Assembly (NCBI GenBank): GCA_045603545.1
Contig: JAZUMG010000040.1
Location: forward strand, 1 to 64,000
DNA: 64,000 bases
Direction: 5' to 3'
Source: CAAGNP01 sp045603545
GTDB taxonomy: Bacteria; Bacteroidota; Bacteroidia; Bacteroidales; UBA932
Part shown: in pieces, positions 24,600 through 32,590 of the stretch
Numbering within the stretch: position 1 is the stretch's first letter
How the letters are laid out: each line of letters starts with the position of its first letter
The notes under the pieces: model-generated
What the model saw: the letters and a program-made list of their open reading frames with translations, nothing else
Told to the model about the DNA's origin: nothing
Database searches by the model: none
Position numbers and translations under genes: made by a program

Positions 24600-27122
24600 A
24601 TGAAGACTTACACCTACGAAGAGGCATTAGCTGAAAGTAAAATTTATTTTAAAGGGGATGAGCTTGCAGCATCCGTTTGGATCAATAAATATGCCATGAA
24701 GGACTCTCAGGGCAATATTTATGAGAAATCTCCTGTAGAAATGCATCAAAGACTTGCAAACGAATTTGCAAGGATAGAATCAAAGTACCCTAATCCTCTT
24801 ACCTCTGAGGATATCTTCGATCTTCTTAAAGATTTCAAACACATCATTCCTCAAGGTGGTCCTATGGCCGGTATCGGCAATGACTATCAGGTGGCTTCGT
24901 TGTCAAATTGTTTTGTGATCGGTCACGACAATCCTGCTGACTCTTATGGTGGAATCATGAAAATAGATGAGGAGCAGGTGCAGTTGATGAAAAGGCGTGG
25001 TGGTGTAGGACACGACCTTTCACACATCAGACCTGCTGGTAGTGCTGTCCTCAACAGTGCATTGACCTCGACAGGTATCGTTCCATTCATGGAGCGCTAC
25101 TCGAACTCTACCCGTGAGGTGGCACAGGACGGACGTAGAGGTGCACTTATGCTGTCTATCTCTATCAAACACCCAGATTCAGAGAACTTTATCGATGCCA
25201 AAATGGAGAAGGGTAAAGTTACTGGTGCAAACGTGTCTGTGAAGGTGGATGATGAGTTTATGAGAAGTGCTTTGAGCGGAAAACCTTACGTTCAGCAGTA
25301 TCCTGTATACTCAAACAATCCAAAGATGACCAAAGAGATCGATGCAAGTACCCTTTGGAAAAAGATTATACACAATGCATGGCAGTCTGCCGAGCCGGGT
25401 GTATTGTTCTGGGATACCATTTTGAGGGAGTCTGTGGCTGATTGCTATGCAGACAAAGGTTACAGGACAGTAAGTACAAACCCTTGCGGAGAGATTCCTC
25501 TATGTCCATATGACTCTTGCCGTCTTATCGCTGTGAACCTCTACTCTTATGTGGAGAATCCATTCACACCTGAGGCAAAATTTAACTTTGACCTCTTCAA
25601 GACTCATGTGAGGAAAGCGATGAGACTCATGGATGACCTTATCGACCTTGAGATGGAGAAGATCGATGCCATTATCGCCAAAGTGAGAAAAGACCCTGAG
25701 GATGCAGATGTGAAGAGAACAGAGCTTGAGCTTTGGGAGAAGATCAAACAGAAATCTCTTGGTGGCAGAAGAACAGGTCTTGGTATCACAGGTGAAGGCG
25801 ATATGCTTGCTGCCCTCGGTTATACATACGGCTCAGACGCAGCTATCGAGTTTGCTACTCTGGTTCAGAAGACTTTGGCAGTGGAGGCTTACCGCTCATC
25901 TGTAGAGATGGCAAAAGAGAGGGGTGCATTCCCTATCTATGATACAAACAAAGAGGTCAACAACCCTATGATCTGCCGTATCCGTCACGAGGATGAGGAG
26001 CTTTATGAGGCAATGGCCCGCTACGGCAGAAGAAATATATCACTATTGACTATTGCCCCTACAGGTACTACATCTTTGATGACCCAGACCACATCGGGTA
26101 TTGAGCCTGTATTCCTCCCATTCTATAAGAGAAGAAGAAAAGTGAATCCTAATGATCTTAATGCCAAGATCGCATTCAAGGATGAGAATGGGGATTGCTT
26201 CGAAGAGTACTATGTATTCCACCACGGCTTCCTGACATGGTGCGGAGTAAATGGCTACGATGTGGAGGCTGTTAAAAATATGTCAGAGAAGGAGATTGCA
26301 GATATTGTCAAGAAATCTCCTTACCACAAAGCCACCTCAAACGATATTGACTGGGTAGCTAAAGTGAAGATGCAGGGTAAGATGCAGAAATGGGTGGACC
26401 ACTCTATCAGTGTGACAGTGAACTTGCCAAACCAGATCAGTGAGGAGATGGTTTCTGAGGTGTATAGAACTGCTTGGGAGTGCGGATGTAAAGGTATTAC
26501 CGTATACAGAGACGGTTCACGTACAGGAGTTCTTGTGTCTGCCAACGACAAGAAGGCAGAGGAGCACAACAAGCCAATTACCCGTCCAAAATCACTTGAG
26601 GCCGATGTGATCCGCTTCAGAAACGGTTCAGAGCAGTGGATTGCATTTGTGGGCAAATATGATGGCAAACCTTATGAGATCTTTACCGGTCTTCTTGATG
26701 ATACCCGTTCTCTCCCTTCAAGCATCACTACAGGCTGGATCGTAAAAGAGAAGGGTGAAGAGGGTGCAAAATCGCGCTACGACTTCCACTACAAGGACAA
26801 ATATGGATACCCTTGTATCCTTGGTGGTATCTCACATATGTTCGACAAAGAGTTCTGGAACTACGCCAAACTTATTTCAGGTGTGATCAGAAACGGTATG
26901 CCAATCGTTGATATCGTGAACCTTGTCAAAGGTCTTAACCTGGACGAAGAGAGCATCAATACCTGGAAAAACGGTATTGAGAGGGCACTCAAGAGATATA
27001 TTCCTGACGGAACCAAAGCTAAACCAGGTGCGAAATGTCCTAAATGCGGTTCTACCAGACTGATCTATAAAGAGGGTTGTCTCGCTTGTCAGGATTGTGA
27101 CTACAGCAAGTGTGGTGGTTGA
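24600..27122 (+). CDS. nrdJ: Adenosylcobalamin-dependent (class II) ribonucleotide reductase (840 aa)
   Basis: Reduces ribonucleotides to deoxyribonucleotides using coenzyme B12 instead of an iron-oxygen radical centre. Family segments: SLSNCFVIGHD (first active-site Cys), MKRRGGVGHDLS, NPCGEIPLCPYDSC at about 293-306 (radical Cys and Glu loop), APTGTTSLM, and a C-terminal tail with CPKCGSTRLIY, CLACQDCDYSKCGG, the redox/zinc cysteines. Full length. It begins 93 bp after sufD and may be read from the suf operon or from its own start. It implies B12 uptake or synthesis elsewhere in the genome. Confidence 0.96.
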   Translation: MKTYTYEEALAESKIYFKGDELAASVWINKYAMKDSQGNIYEKSPVEMHQRLANEFARIESKYPNPLTSEDIFDLLKDFKHIIPQGGPMAGIGNDYQVASLSNCFVIGHDNPADSYGGIMKIDEEQVQLMKRRGGVGHDLSHIRPAGSAVLNSALTSTGIVPFMERYSNSTREVAQDGRRGALMLSISIKHPDSENFIDAKMEKGKVTGANVSVKVDDEFMRSALSGKPYVQQYPVYSNNPKMTKEIDASTLWKKIIHNAWQSAEPGVLFWDTILRESVADCYADKGYRTVSTNPCGEIPLCPYDSCRLIAVNLYSYVENPFTPEAKFNFDLFKTHVRKAMRLMDDLIDLEMEKIDAIIAKVRKDPEDADVKRTELELWEKIKQKSLGGRRTGLGITGEGDMLAALGYTYGSDAAIEFATLVQKTLAVEAYRSSVEMAKERGAFPIYDTNKEVNNPMICRIRHEDEELYEAMARYGRRNISLLTIAPTGTTSLMTQTTSGIEPVFLPFYKRRRKVNPNDLNAKIAFKDENGDCFEEYYVFHHGFLTWCGVNGYDVEAVKNMSEKEIADIVKKSPYHKATSNDIDWVAKVKMQGKMQKWVDHSISVTVNLPNQISEEMVSEVYRTAWECGCKGITVYRDGSRTGVLVSANDKKAEEHNKPITRPKSLEADVIRFRNGSEQWIAFVGKYDGKPYEIFTGLLDDTRSLPSSITTGWIVKEKGEEGAKSRYDFHYKDKYGYPCILGGISHMFDKEFWNYAKLISGVIRNGMPIVDIVNLVKGLNLDEESINTWKNGIERALKRYIPDGTKAKPGAKCPKCGSTRLIYKEGCLACQDCDYSKCGG

Positions 27123-27132
27123 TAATTGAGTT

Positions 27133-27924
27133 ATGAATATTGTTTCGTACCCCAACGCTAAGGTCAATTTAGGACTCAGGATTATAGAGAAGCGTCCAGA
27201 CGGTTTCCATAATCTTGAGACCCTTTTTGTCCCTACGGGGTTATGTGACATATTGGAGATAGTAACATCTAACATTTTTTCTATAAAGCACTATGGACTC
27301 ACCTATCCCCTTCCGGATGCGAATCCCGAAGAGGATTTGTGCGTAAGGGCGTACAGACTGCTGGAGAGAGATTACGATCTCCCCCCTGTGGAGATACACC
27401 TTTGCAAACAGATACCGGTGGGTGCAGGATTGGGTGGGGGCTCTGCAGATGCAGCTTTCACGCTGAAGAGCCTCAACACCCTGTTCGAACTGAACCTTTC
27501 GGAAGAGACCCTTGCTGCCTATGCTGCAAAGCTTGGCAGTGACTGTCCTTTCTTTGTGTATAATAAACCTATGTTTGGTGAGGGTAGAGGTGAGATTCTA
27601 ACCCCATTTGACGCCCCCTGGACCGATGACCTTTTCGGAGAAAAGCCCAGATACAAGATTGAGACGAGGACTTTCCCTATTCACGTTTCTACTGCAGAGG
27701 CATATAGAGGCGTGAGGCCATCGATTGAGGGTCGGGGGCTCAGAAATCTCCTTTCTCTCCCCATTGAGCAGTGGAAGGATGTTGTTATCAATGACTTCGA
27801 AAAGAGCGTATTCGAGAAATATCCTCAACTTGCCGCCGAAAAGCAGAAACTCTACGACGAAGGCGCCGTCTTCGCACAGATGTCCGGCAGCGGCTCCTCT
27901 ATCTTCGGAATATTTCCTGTCTAA
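27133..27924 (+). CDS. ispE: 4-diphosphocytidyl-2-C-methyl-D-erythritol kinase (263 aa)
   Basis: GHMP kinase of the MEP isoprenoid pathway. Motifs: PNAKVNLGLRI at 5-15, the glycine-rich ATP loop PVGAGLGGGSADAA at about 95-108, and the C-terminal AQMSGSGSSIFGIF. It starts 10 bp after nrdJ and its stop overlaps the stop of dnaE on the other strand by 4 bp. Confidence 0.96.
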   Translation: MNIVSYPNAKVNLGLRIIEKRPDGFHNLETLFVPTGLCDILEIVTSNIFSIKHYGLTYPLPDANPEEDLCVRAYRLLERDYDLPPVEIHLCKQIPVGAGLGGGSADAAFTLKSLNTLFELNLSEETLAAYAAKLGSDCPFFVYNKPMFGEGRGEILTPFDAPWTDDLFGEKPRYKIETRTFPIHVSTAEAYRGVRPSIEGRGLRNLLSLPIEQWKDVVINDFEKSVFEKYPQLAAEKQKLYDEGAVFAQMSGSGSSIFGIFPV

Positions 27925-30900
27925 TTGATTTTTACATCTTTAAAGATGTTGTACTGAAGGCCGCGTGAGCGGAGGAATGTGAGTAGCTCGTCGTTGAGGG
28001 CTACTTTTTGTTTTCTGGAGAAGAATTCGGCTGTGACATCGTTCTTTTTGTCGTGGATGTAGAGTGACAGAAGTGCTTTTCCCTTGTTCTTGCGAAGGTT
28101 TTTGCAGAATTCTGTCATAAAAGTCTCGGTAATCTTTTCCACAGGTAGAAGCACTGCTATCCCTTTTATAAATTCATCTTTGGTGTTTGACAAAAGCATC
28201 ATTCCCTGAATCCTTATGCGGCATTCTGTAGGTACCAAAGGCTGGGATTTGTCCCTGTTGGCCTTCTCTTCCGGGGTCAGTCTGGGGAACATCAGGGTAG
28301 GCATTACCTTAATCAGAAGTGCGGTATTCTCTTGTGCATAAGGGAGATATGCCTCATATTCCTTGCCGAAGAGTGCAAACTGGTAGCTTGATGTGTAATC
28401 CTCCACTGTTATTTTGCAGAAAGGCCTGTTGGTTTTGGTCATACCCATTGACACGTCTGTAACCAGCCCTGCAATATAATAGCCGTCGGGGTTTGGGGTC
28501 ACACTGCCGGCGAAAACATTGTCCTTGAGTTCATTTATCTCTGATACCTTGAGCGTAGCGAATTGCTCCACCTCCAGTTTGAATATATCCAGAGGGTGAG
28601 ATGAGAGATACATTCCTACCAGCTCTTTCTCTTTCTTGAGTACCTCGATCTGGTTAAGCTCAGGTGAGACAGGAATCATAGGTTTGGCTATCTCTATTGT
28701 CGATTCCCCGCCGAAGAGGCTGGTAGAGGCATCTGTGCTGCTTTTCTGGAACTTGTTGCCGTAGCGCAGAAGTGTGTCTGCAAAGGTCTCTCCCTTGCCC
28801 AAATCTACAGAAAAAGTGCCTCGGTTAATCTCAGGGAAGCAGTCAAGTGCTCCCGATCCTACGAGGGACTCAATGCCCTTCTTGTTGACTGCGGTGAGAT
28901 TTATCCTCTCTATGAAATCGAAAATATCCTTATAGGTGCCGTTCTCTTCCCTCTCCTGTATGATGGAGTTCACGGCGTTCTCCCCGATACCTTTTACACC
29001 GGCCATGCCGAAGCGGACATTGCCCTGCTTGTTTACGGTAAAATGGGTAAAACTCTCGTTTACATCGGGGCCGAGAATCTTGATGTCGTGCTTTTTGATG
29101 TCATCCATGAACTTGGTGATCTCATCCATATTGTTCATGTTGTTGCTCAGCACTGCAGACATATATTCGGCAGGGTAGTGTGCTTTCAGGTAGCCAGTCT
29201 GGTAGCCCACCCATGCGTAGCAGGTGGCATGGGACTTGTTGAAGGCGTACTGTGCAAACTTCTTCCAGTCCTCCCAGATTTTATTGAGGATATCTTCAGG
29301 ATGGCCATTGTTGCGTCCGCCTTCGAAGAATAGGACCTTGAGCTCCTCCATAACGGCAATTTGCTTCTTACCCATTGCTTTACGGAGTTTGTCGGCCTGT
29401 CCTTTGGTGAATCCGGCAAGTTTCTGTGACAGAAGCATCACCTGCTCCTGATACACTGTGATGCCGTATGTGTCCTCGAGGTACTCCTCCATATCGGGGA
29501 GGTCGTATTCAATCTTCTTGCGCCCCTGTTTCCTGTCTACGAAGTCGGGGATGTAGTCCATAGGTCCCGGTCTGTAGAGGGCGTTCATCGCGATAAGGTC
29601 GGCAAAGCGGGATGGCTGAAGCAGTTTGAGCCACTTCTGCATACCGTCAGACTCGAACTGGAATACACCCACAGTGTCGCCACGGCTGAACAGTTCGTAT
29701 GTGAGGGCGTCATCGATAGGGATGTGGAAGATGTCAATGTCGATCCCTTTTGACCTTTTGACATTGTTTACTGCATCCCTGAGTATAGAGAGGGTCTTCA
29801 GCCCCAGGAAGTCCATCTTAAGCATACCGGCAGACTCGATGAGGGAGCCTTCAAACTGTGATACGAGGATATCCTCGCCGCTCTCCTTGTCCGATGCGAT
29901 GCTGATGGGGATATAGTCTGTGAGGTCGCCGCGGCCGATGATGGTGGCACAGGCGTGCACACCTGTGTTGCGGACTGTCCCTTCAAGTTTGTCAGAGTAT
30001 GTAAGTGTATCGATAATGGTCTGGTTGCCCGATTCCATCGCCTCCTTGAACTCAGGGACGTGTTCCAGACAAAGGGCGATTGTGGGTGCAACATCCTTTT
30101 TCTTCTTCTCCCCATTCTCCTCCACCTCTATGGTAATCGCTTTAGGAACCGCTTTTGACAGACGGTCTGTGTCCTGAAGCGGGAGGCTATGGATACGTCC
30201 TACGTCCTTGATTACACTTTTGGTACCCATCGTGCCGAATGTGACTACGTGGGATACGTGGTCCTTTCCATATTTGTCCTCCACATATTTGAGTACTCTG
30301 TATCTGCCCTCGTCATCGAAGTCAATATCTATATCGGGCATTGAGATACGGTCCGGATTGAGGAATCTCTCAAACAGTAGGTCGTATTTGATGGGGTCTA
30401 TGTCTGTGATGGTGAGGCAGTATGCCACTGCTGATCCCGCTGCCGAGCCACGTCCTGGACCTACCCATACACCCATATTACGGGCTGCGCAGATAAAGTC
30501 CTGTACGATGAGGAAGTAGTCGGGGAATCCCATCCTCTTGATGGTGGCGAGCTCGAAGTCGATCCTTTCGCAGTGACCTTCCGGGATATTTTCCCCATAA
30601 CGTTTCCTGGCACCTTCGTATGTGAGGTGACGGAGGTAGTCGTTTGAGTCTTCAAAGCCGTCGGGAAGGGGGAATATAGGGAGGATAGGATCTGAGTTGA
30701 GGTCTATCTTCTCTATCTTGTCTGCTATTTCCAGTGTGTTGGAGATAACTTCAGGGTGATCGGAGAAGATCTCCATCATCTCCTCTGTGCTCTTGAGATA
30801 CTCCTGTTGGGTGTACCTCATCCTCTTGGGGTTATTGTAGTCGGCATTGGTACTCACACAGATAAGTCTGTCGTGAGCCGGGCCATCCTCCTTGTTCACG

Positions 30901-31556
30901 AAGTGGACGTCGTTGGTGGCTATCACTTTTATGCCGTATTTGTCCGCTATCTGGAAGATAACTTCGTTCACCCTTTGTTGTTTCTCGAATGTGTCGGTAT
31001 CTGCACCAGGGACCTCTGTCTTGTGCCTTTGAACCTCGAGATAGTAGTCGTCACCGAATATCGATCTGTACCAGAGTGCCAGCTCTTCCGCCCTCTGGAT
31101 CTCTCCATTCATGATGGCACGTGGGATCTCCCCACCAAGACAGGCAGATGAACAGATTATCCCTTCGTGATATTTCTCGAGCAGTTCGTGGTCGATTCTC
31201 GGTTTGTAGTAGAACCCTTCGATCCAGCCGTAGGATACCATCTTGATTAGGTTGTGGTACCCTTGCATGTTCTTGGCCAGGAGGATAAGGTGGTATGAAC
31301 CCTGATCTTCGCGTCCCTTTTTCTCTGTCCTGTGCCCTTTGGCCACATATACCTCGCACCCCACTATGGGCTTGACAAGGGACTTCATCTTGGCTGCAGT
31401 GTCCAGAAACTCCTTCACGCCGAACATATTGCCGTGGTCTGTAAGGGCCAATGCTGGCTGACCGTTCTTCTCGGCAGCTTTAAGAAGACCTTTTATCTTG
31501 GAAGCGCCGTCAAGGACAGAATACTCGGAGTGTACGTGAAGGTGGACAAATGACAT
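27921..31556 (-). CDS. dnaE: DNA polymerase III subunit alpha (1211 aa)
   Basis: Replicative polymerase, C-family. The N-terminal PHP domain starts at residue 3 (FVHLHVHSEYSVLDGASK). The palm carries the catalytic aspartates in PDIDIDFDDEGR (around residue 410). Downstream are the fingers, HhH and OB domains (PFCKITVEDYTSSYQFALFG). No proofreading exonuclease domain is inserted, so it is DnaE rather than PolC. Full length. Confidence 0.97.
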   Translation of the reverse strand: MSFVHLHVHSEYSVLDGASKIKGLLKAAEKNGQPALALTDHGNMFGVKEFLDTAAKMKSLVKPIVGCEVYVAKGHRTEKKGREDQGSYHLILLAKNMQGYHNLIKMVSYGWIEGFYYKPRIDHELLEKYHEGIICSSACLGGEIPRAIMNGEIQRAEELALWYRSIFGDDYYLEVQRHKTEVPGADTDTFEKQQRVNEVIFQIADKYGIKVIATNDVHFVNKEDGPAHDRLICVSTNADYNNPKRMRYTQQEYLKSTEEMMEIFSDHPEVISNTLEIADKIEKIDLNSDPILPIFPLPDGFEDSNDYLRHLTYEGARKRYGENIPEGHCERIDFELATIKRMGFPDYFLIVQDFICAARNMGVWVGPGRGSAAGSAVAYCLTITDIDPIKYDLLFERFLNPDRISMPDIDIDFDDEGRYRVLKYVEDKYGKDHVSHVVTFGTMGTKSVIKDVGRIHSLPLQDTDRLSKAVPKAITIEVEENGEKKKKDVAPTIALCLEHVPEFKEAMESGNQTIIDTLTYSDKLEGTVRNTGVHACATIIGRGDLTDYIPISIASDKESGEDILVSQFEGSLIESAGMLKMDFLGLKTLSILRDAVNNVKRSKGIDIDIFHIPIDDALTYELFSRGDTVGVFQFESDGMQKWLKLLQPSRFADLIAMNALYRPGPMDYIPDFVDRKQGRKKIEYDLPDMEEYLEDTYGITVYQEQVMLLSQKLAGFTKGQADKLRKAMGKKQIAVMEELKVLFFEGGRNNGHPEDILNKIWEDWKKFAQYAFNKSHATCYAWVGYQTGYLKAHYPAEYMSAVLSNNMNNMDEITKFMDDIKKHDIKILGPDVNESFTHFTVNKQGNVRFGMAGVKGIGENAVNSIIQEREENGTYKDIFDFIERINLTAVNKKGIESLVGSGALDCFPEINRGTFSVDLGKGETFADTLLRYGNKFQKSSTDASTSLFGGESTIEIAKPMIPVSPELNQIEVLKKEKELVGMYLSSHPLDIFKLEVEQFATLKVSEINELKDNVFAGSVTPNPDGYYIAGLVTDVSMGMTKTNRPFCKITVEDYTSSYQFALFGKEYEAYLPYAQENTALLIKVMPTLMFPRLTPEEKANRDKSQPLVPTECRIRIQGMMLLSNTKDEFIKGIAVLLPVEKITETFMTEFCKNLRKNKGKALLSLYIHDKKNDVTAEFFSRKQKVALNDELLTFLRSRGLQYNIFKDVKIN

Positions 31557-31572
31557 AGTTTTCTATTTTGGA

Positions 31573-31580
31573 CAAAGATA
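31573..31580 (-). promoter_or_regulatory. -7 box of dnaE
   Basis: Minus-strand TATCTTTG (31580-31573), 16 bp before the dnaE ATG at 31556 and 1 bp past the stop of the upstream HTH gene. Suggests dnaE has its own promoter. Confidence 0.5.
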
Positions 31581-31581
31581 A

Positions 31582-32013
31582 CTAATCTTTTATTTTTGAT
31601 AAACTAATATCTGACAGTTCCTTGCCCAGTCTGTGGAGGAAAGTCTCTATCTCCCTTATCCTCAGCTCAGAAGGCTTTTTATATCCATCAATATATTGCT
31701 GGAGAAGTGTTGGATTTATCCCTGCGTTTCTGGCTACTTGACGGACATTGAGTTCAGGGAATGTTGTAAACAAAGTTTTAAGTTGATTCTCTTCAGTGCT
31801 GCCGCTTTCTTTAGAGAAAAATCCTTCGTAAGAGAGGTCTTCGTCGATGTCCTGCCAGTGAATTCCAAAATGAGAAAGGGTGTAGTTATCCCGCTGCTCC
31901 GGTGTGGCATTATACAGCCTCGGGAATATCCTTATAGGGAGAGAGCCTTCTCTGCCATCACCGGTCAGGAGATAAATACGTCCGTTCTCAAACCATACTT
32001 TTTGAGCTTTCAT
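31582..32013 (-). CDS. DUF2442 domain plus C-terminal HTH, antitoxin-like (143 aa)
   Basis: The start at 32013 (MKAQKVWFENGRIYLLTGDG) matches DUF2442, a small beta domain of about 80 residues (LPIRIFPRLYNATPEQRDNY, IHWQDIDEDLSYEGF). The second half is a helix-turn-helix (FPELNVRQVARNAGINPTLL, YIDGYKKPSELR) of Xre type. It lies 11 bp after a DUF4160 gene. DUF4160-DUF2442 neighbours are common in bacterial genomes and resemble toxin-antitoxin pairs, the HTH partner being the DNA-binding regulator; activity as such is inference. Confidence 0.8.
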   Translation of the reverse strand: MKAQKVWFENGRIYLLTGDGREGSLPIRIFPRLYNATPEQRDNYTLSHFGIHWQDIDEDLSYEGFFSKESGSTEENQLKTLFTTFPELNVRQVARNAGINPTLLQQYIDGYKKPSELRIREIETFLHRLGKELSDISLSKIKD

Positions 32014-32024
32014 TTCGAATAATT

Positions 32025-32261
32025 TTATTTGCCAAAATATTCGTTCCAACGCTCCACAATCACATCTCTATTCTCCTCAATGGCCATTAACGCATACTTG
32101 AGTTCTCTGGGTTTGAGGCCGTAGTTTTCTACCAGCTCTATCGATGGCTCTACCCTAAACTTGGCCTCATCTTCTCCTGATGCCACGTGTACATGTATTG
32201 GCTCATGATCATTTGAGAAGAAATAGAATTTCAAACCTAAATAATAGAATAAAATAGGCAT
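32025..32261 (-). CDS. DUF4160 protein, small toxin-like partner (78 aa)
   Basis: The start at 32261 gives MPILFYYLGLKFYFFSNDH, the usual N-terminus of DUF4160. The conserved EPIHVHVASGEDEAKFRVEP and the C-terminal helix VERWNEYFG follow. Met at 32270 is possible; the longer frame to 32369 runs through promoter DNA. It forms an operon with the DUF2442-HTH gene. The function of DUF4160 is not known to me; its size and pairing suggest a toxin-antitoxin-like module. Confidence 0.82.
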   Translation of the reverse strand: MPILFYYLGLKFYFFSNDHEPIHVHVASGEDEAKFRVEPSIELVENYGLKPRELKYALMAIEENRDVIVERWNEYFGK

Positions 32262-32284
32262 ATTGTTCATTTCATTTCTCACCA

Positions 32285-32310
32285 CAAAAATAGGTATTAT
32301 TTTTAATACC
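32285..32310 (-). promoter_or_regulatory. Promoter with operator palindrome for the DUF4160-DUF2442 pair
   Basis: -7 box TATTTTTG (minus strand, 32292-32285) followed immediately upstream by a perfect inverted repeat GGTATTA-TTTT-TAATACC (32293-32310), exactly where the -33/-7 spacer lies. This suits autorepression by the HTH partner. Confidence 0.55.
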
Positions 32311-32327
32311 CCAACCCAAAAACAGAC

Positions 32328-32397
32328 AAAAGTTGACGCGGAAAGGAGAAAAAAGAACTCCCGCGACAAAAATCGGCCAAATTCTGTCGCAGGAGTT
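32328..32397. repeat. Dispersed palindromic repeat, copy 1
   Basis: Contains AAAAGTTGACGCGG (32328-32341) and a hairpin AACTCCCGCGAC (32356-32367) / GTCGCAGGAGTT (32386-32397) with one mismatch. The same elements recur at 44.7 and 47.7 kb. Confidence 0.65.
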
Positions 32398-32412
32398 ATA
32401 TTTATTCAGTTT

Positions 32413-32532
32413 TGCCTGATATGGGTGGTAGGATTCAGAAACAATCCCTCCCACCCCTTGCGGTGCGGGCCCCTCCCTCTGCGGCCAGAGGGGTAGCACG
32501 GTTTCTTCATTCCTACCACCCACTATTAGGCA
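32413..32532. mobile_element. 120-bp foldback (MITE-like) element
   Basis: Left arm of 30 bases (32413-32442) starting TGCCTGATATGGGTGGTAGG and right arm of 32 bases (32501-32532) are inverted copies differing by three substitutions and two single-base gaps. The GC-rich centre has its own hairpin CCTCTG/CAGAGG. It lies between rnr and the DUF4160 gene, with no coding capacity. It could be a non-autonomous transposon remnant or a large transcription-end structure. Together with repeat copy 1 and the operator it fills the 329-bp gene-free gap. Confidence 0.55.
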
Positions 32533-32590
32533 ATAAATCATCCTATAGGGGCCGCGTTCATTTTTTGCCAAAAACGTGCGCGGGACAATA

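Noticed and set aside
27921..27924. 4-bp overlap of ispE and dnaE stops as a frameshift or error
   Set aside because: Both proteins end at normal family lengths; simple convergent overlap.
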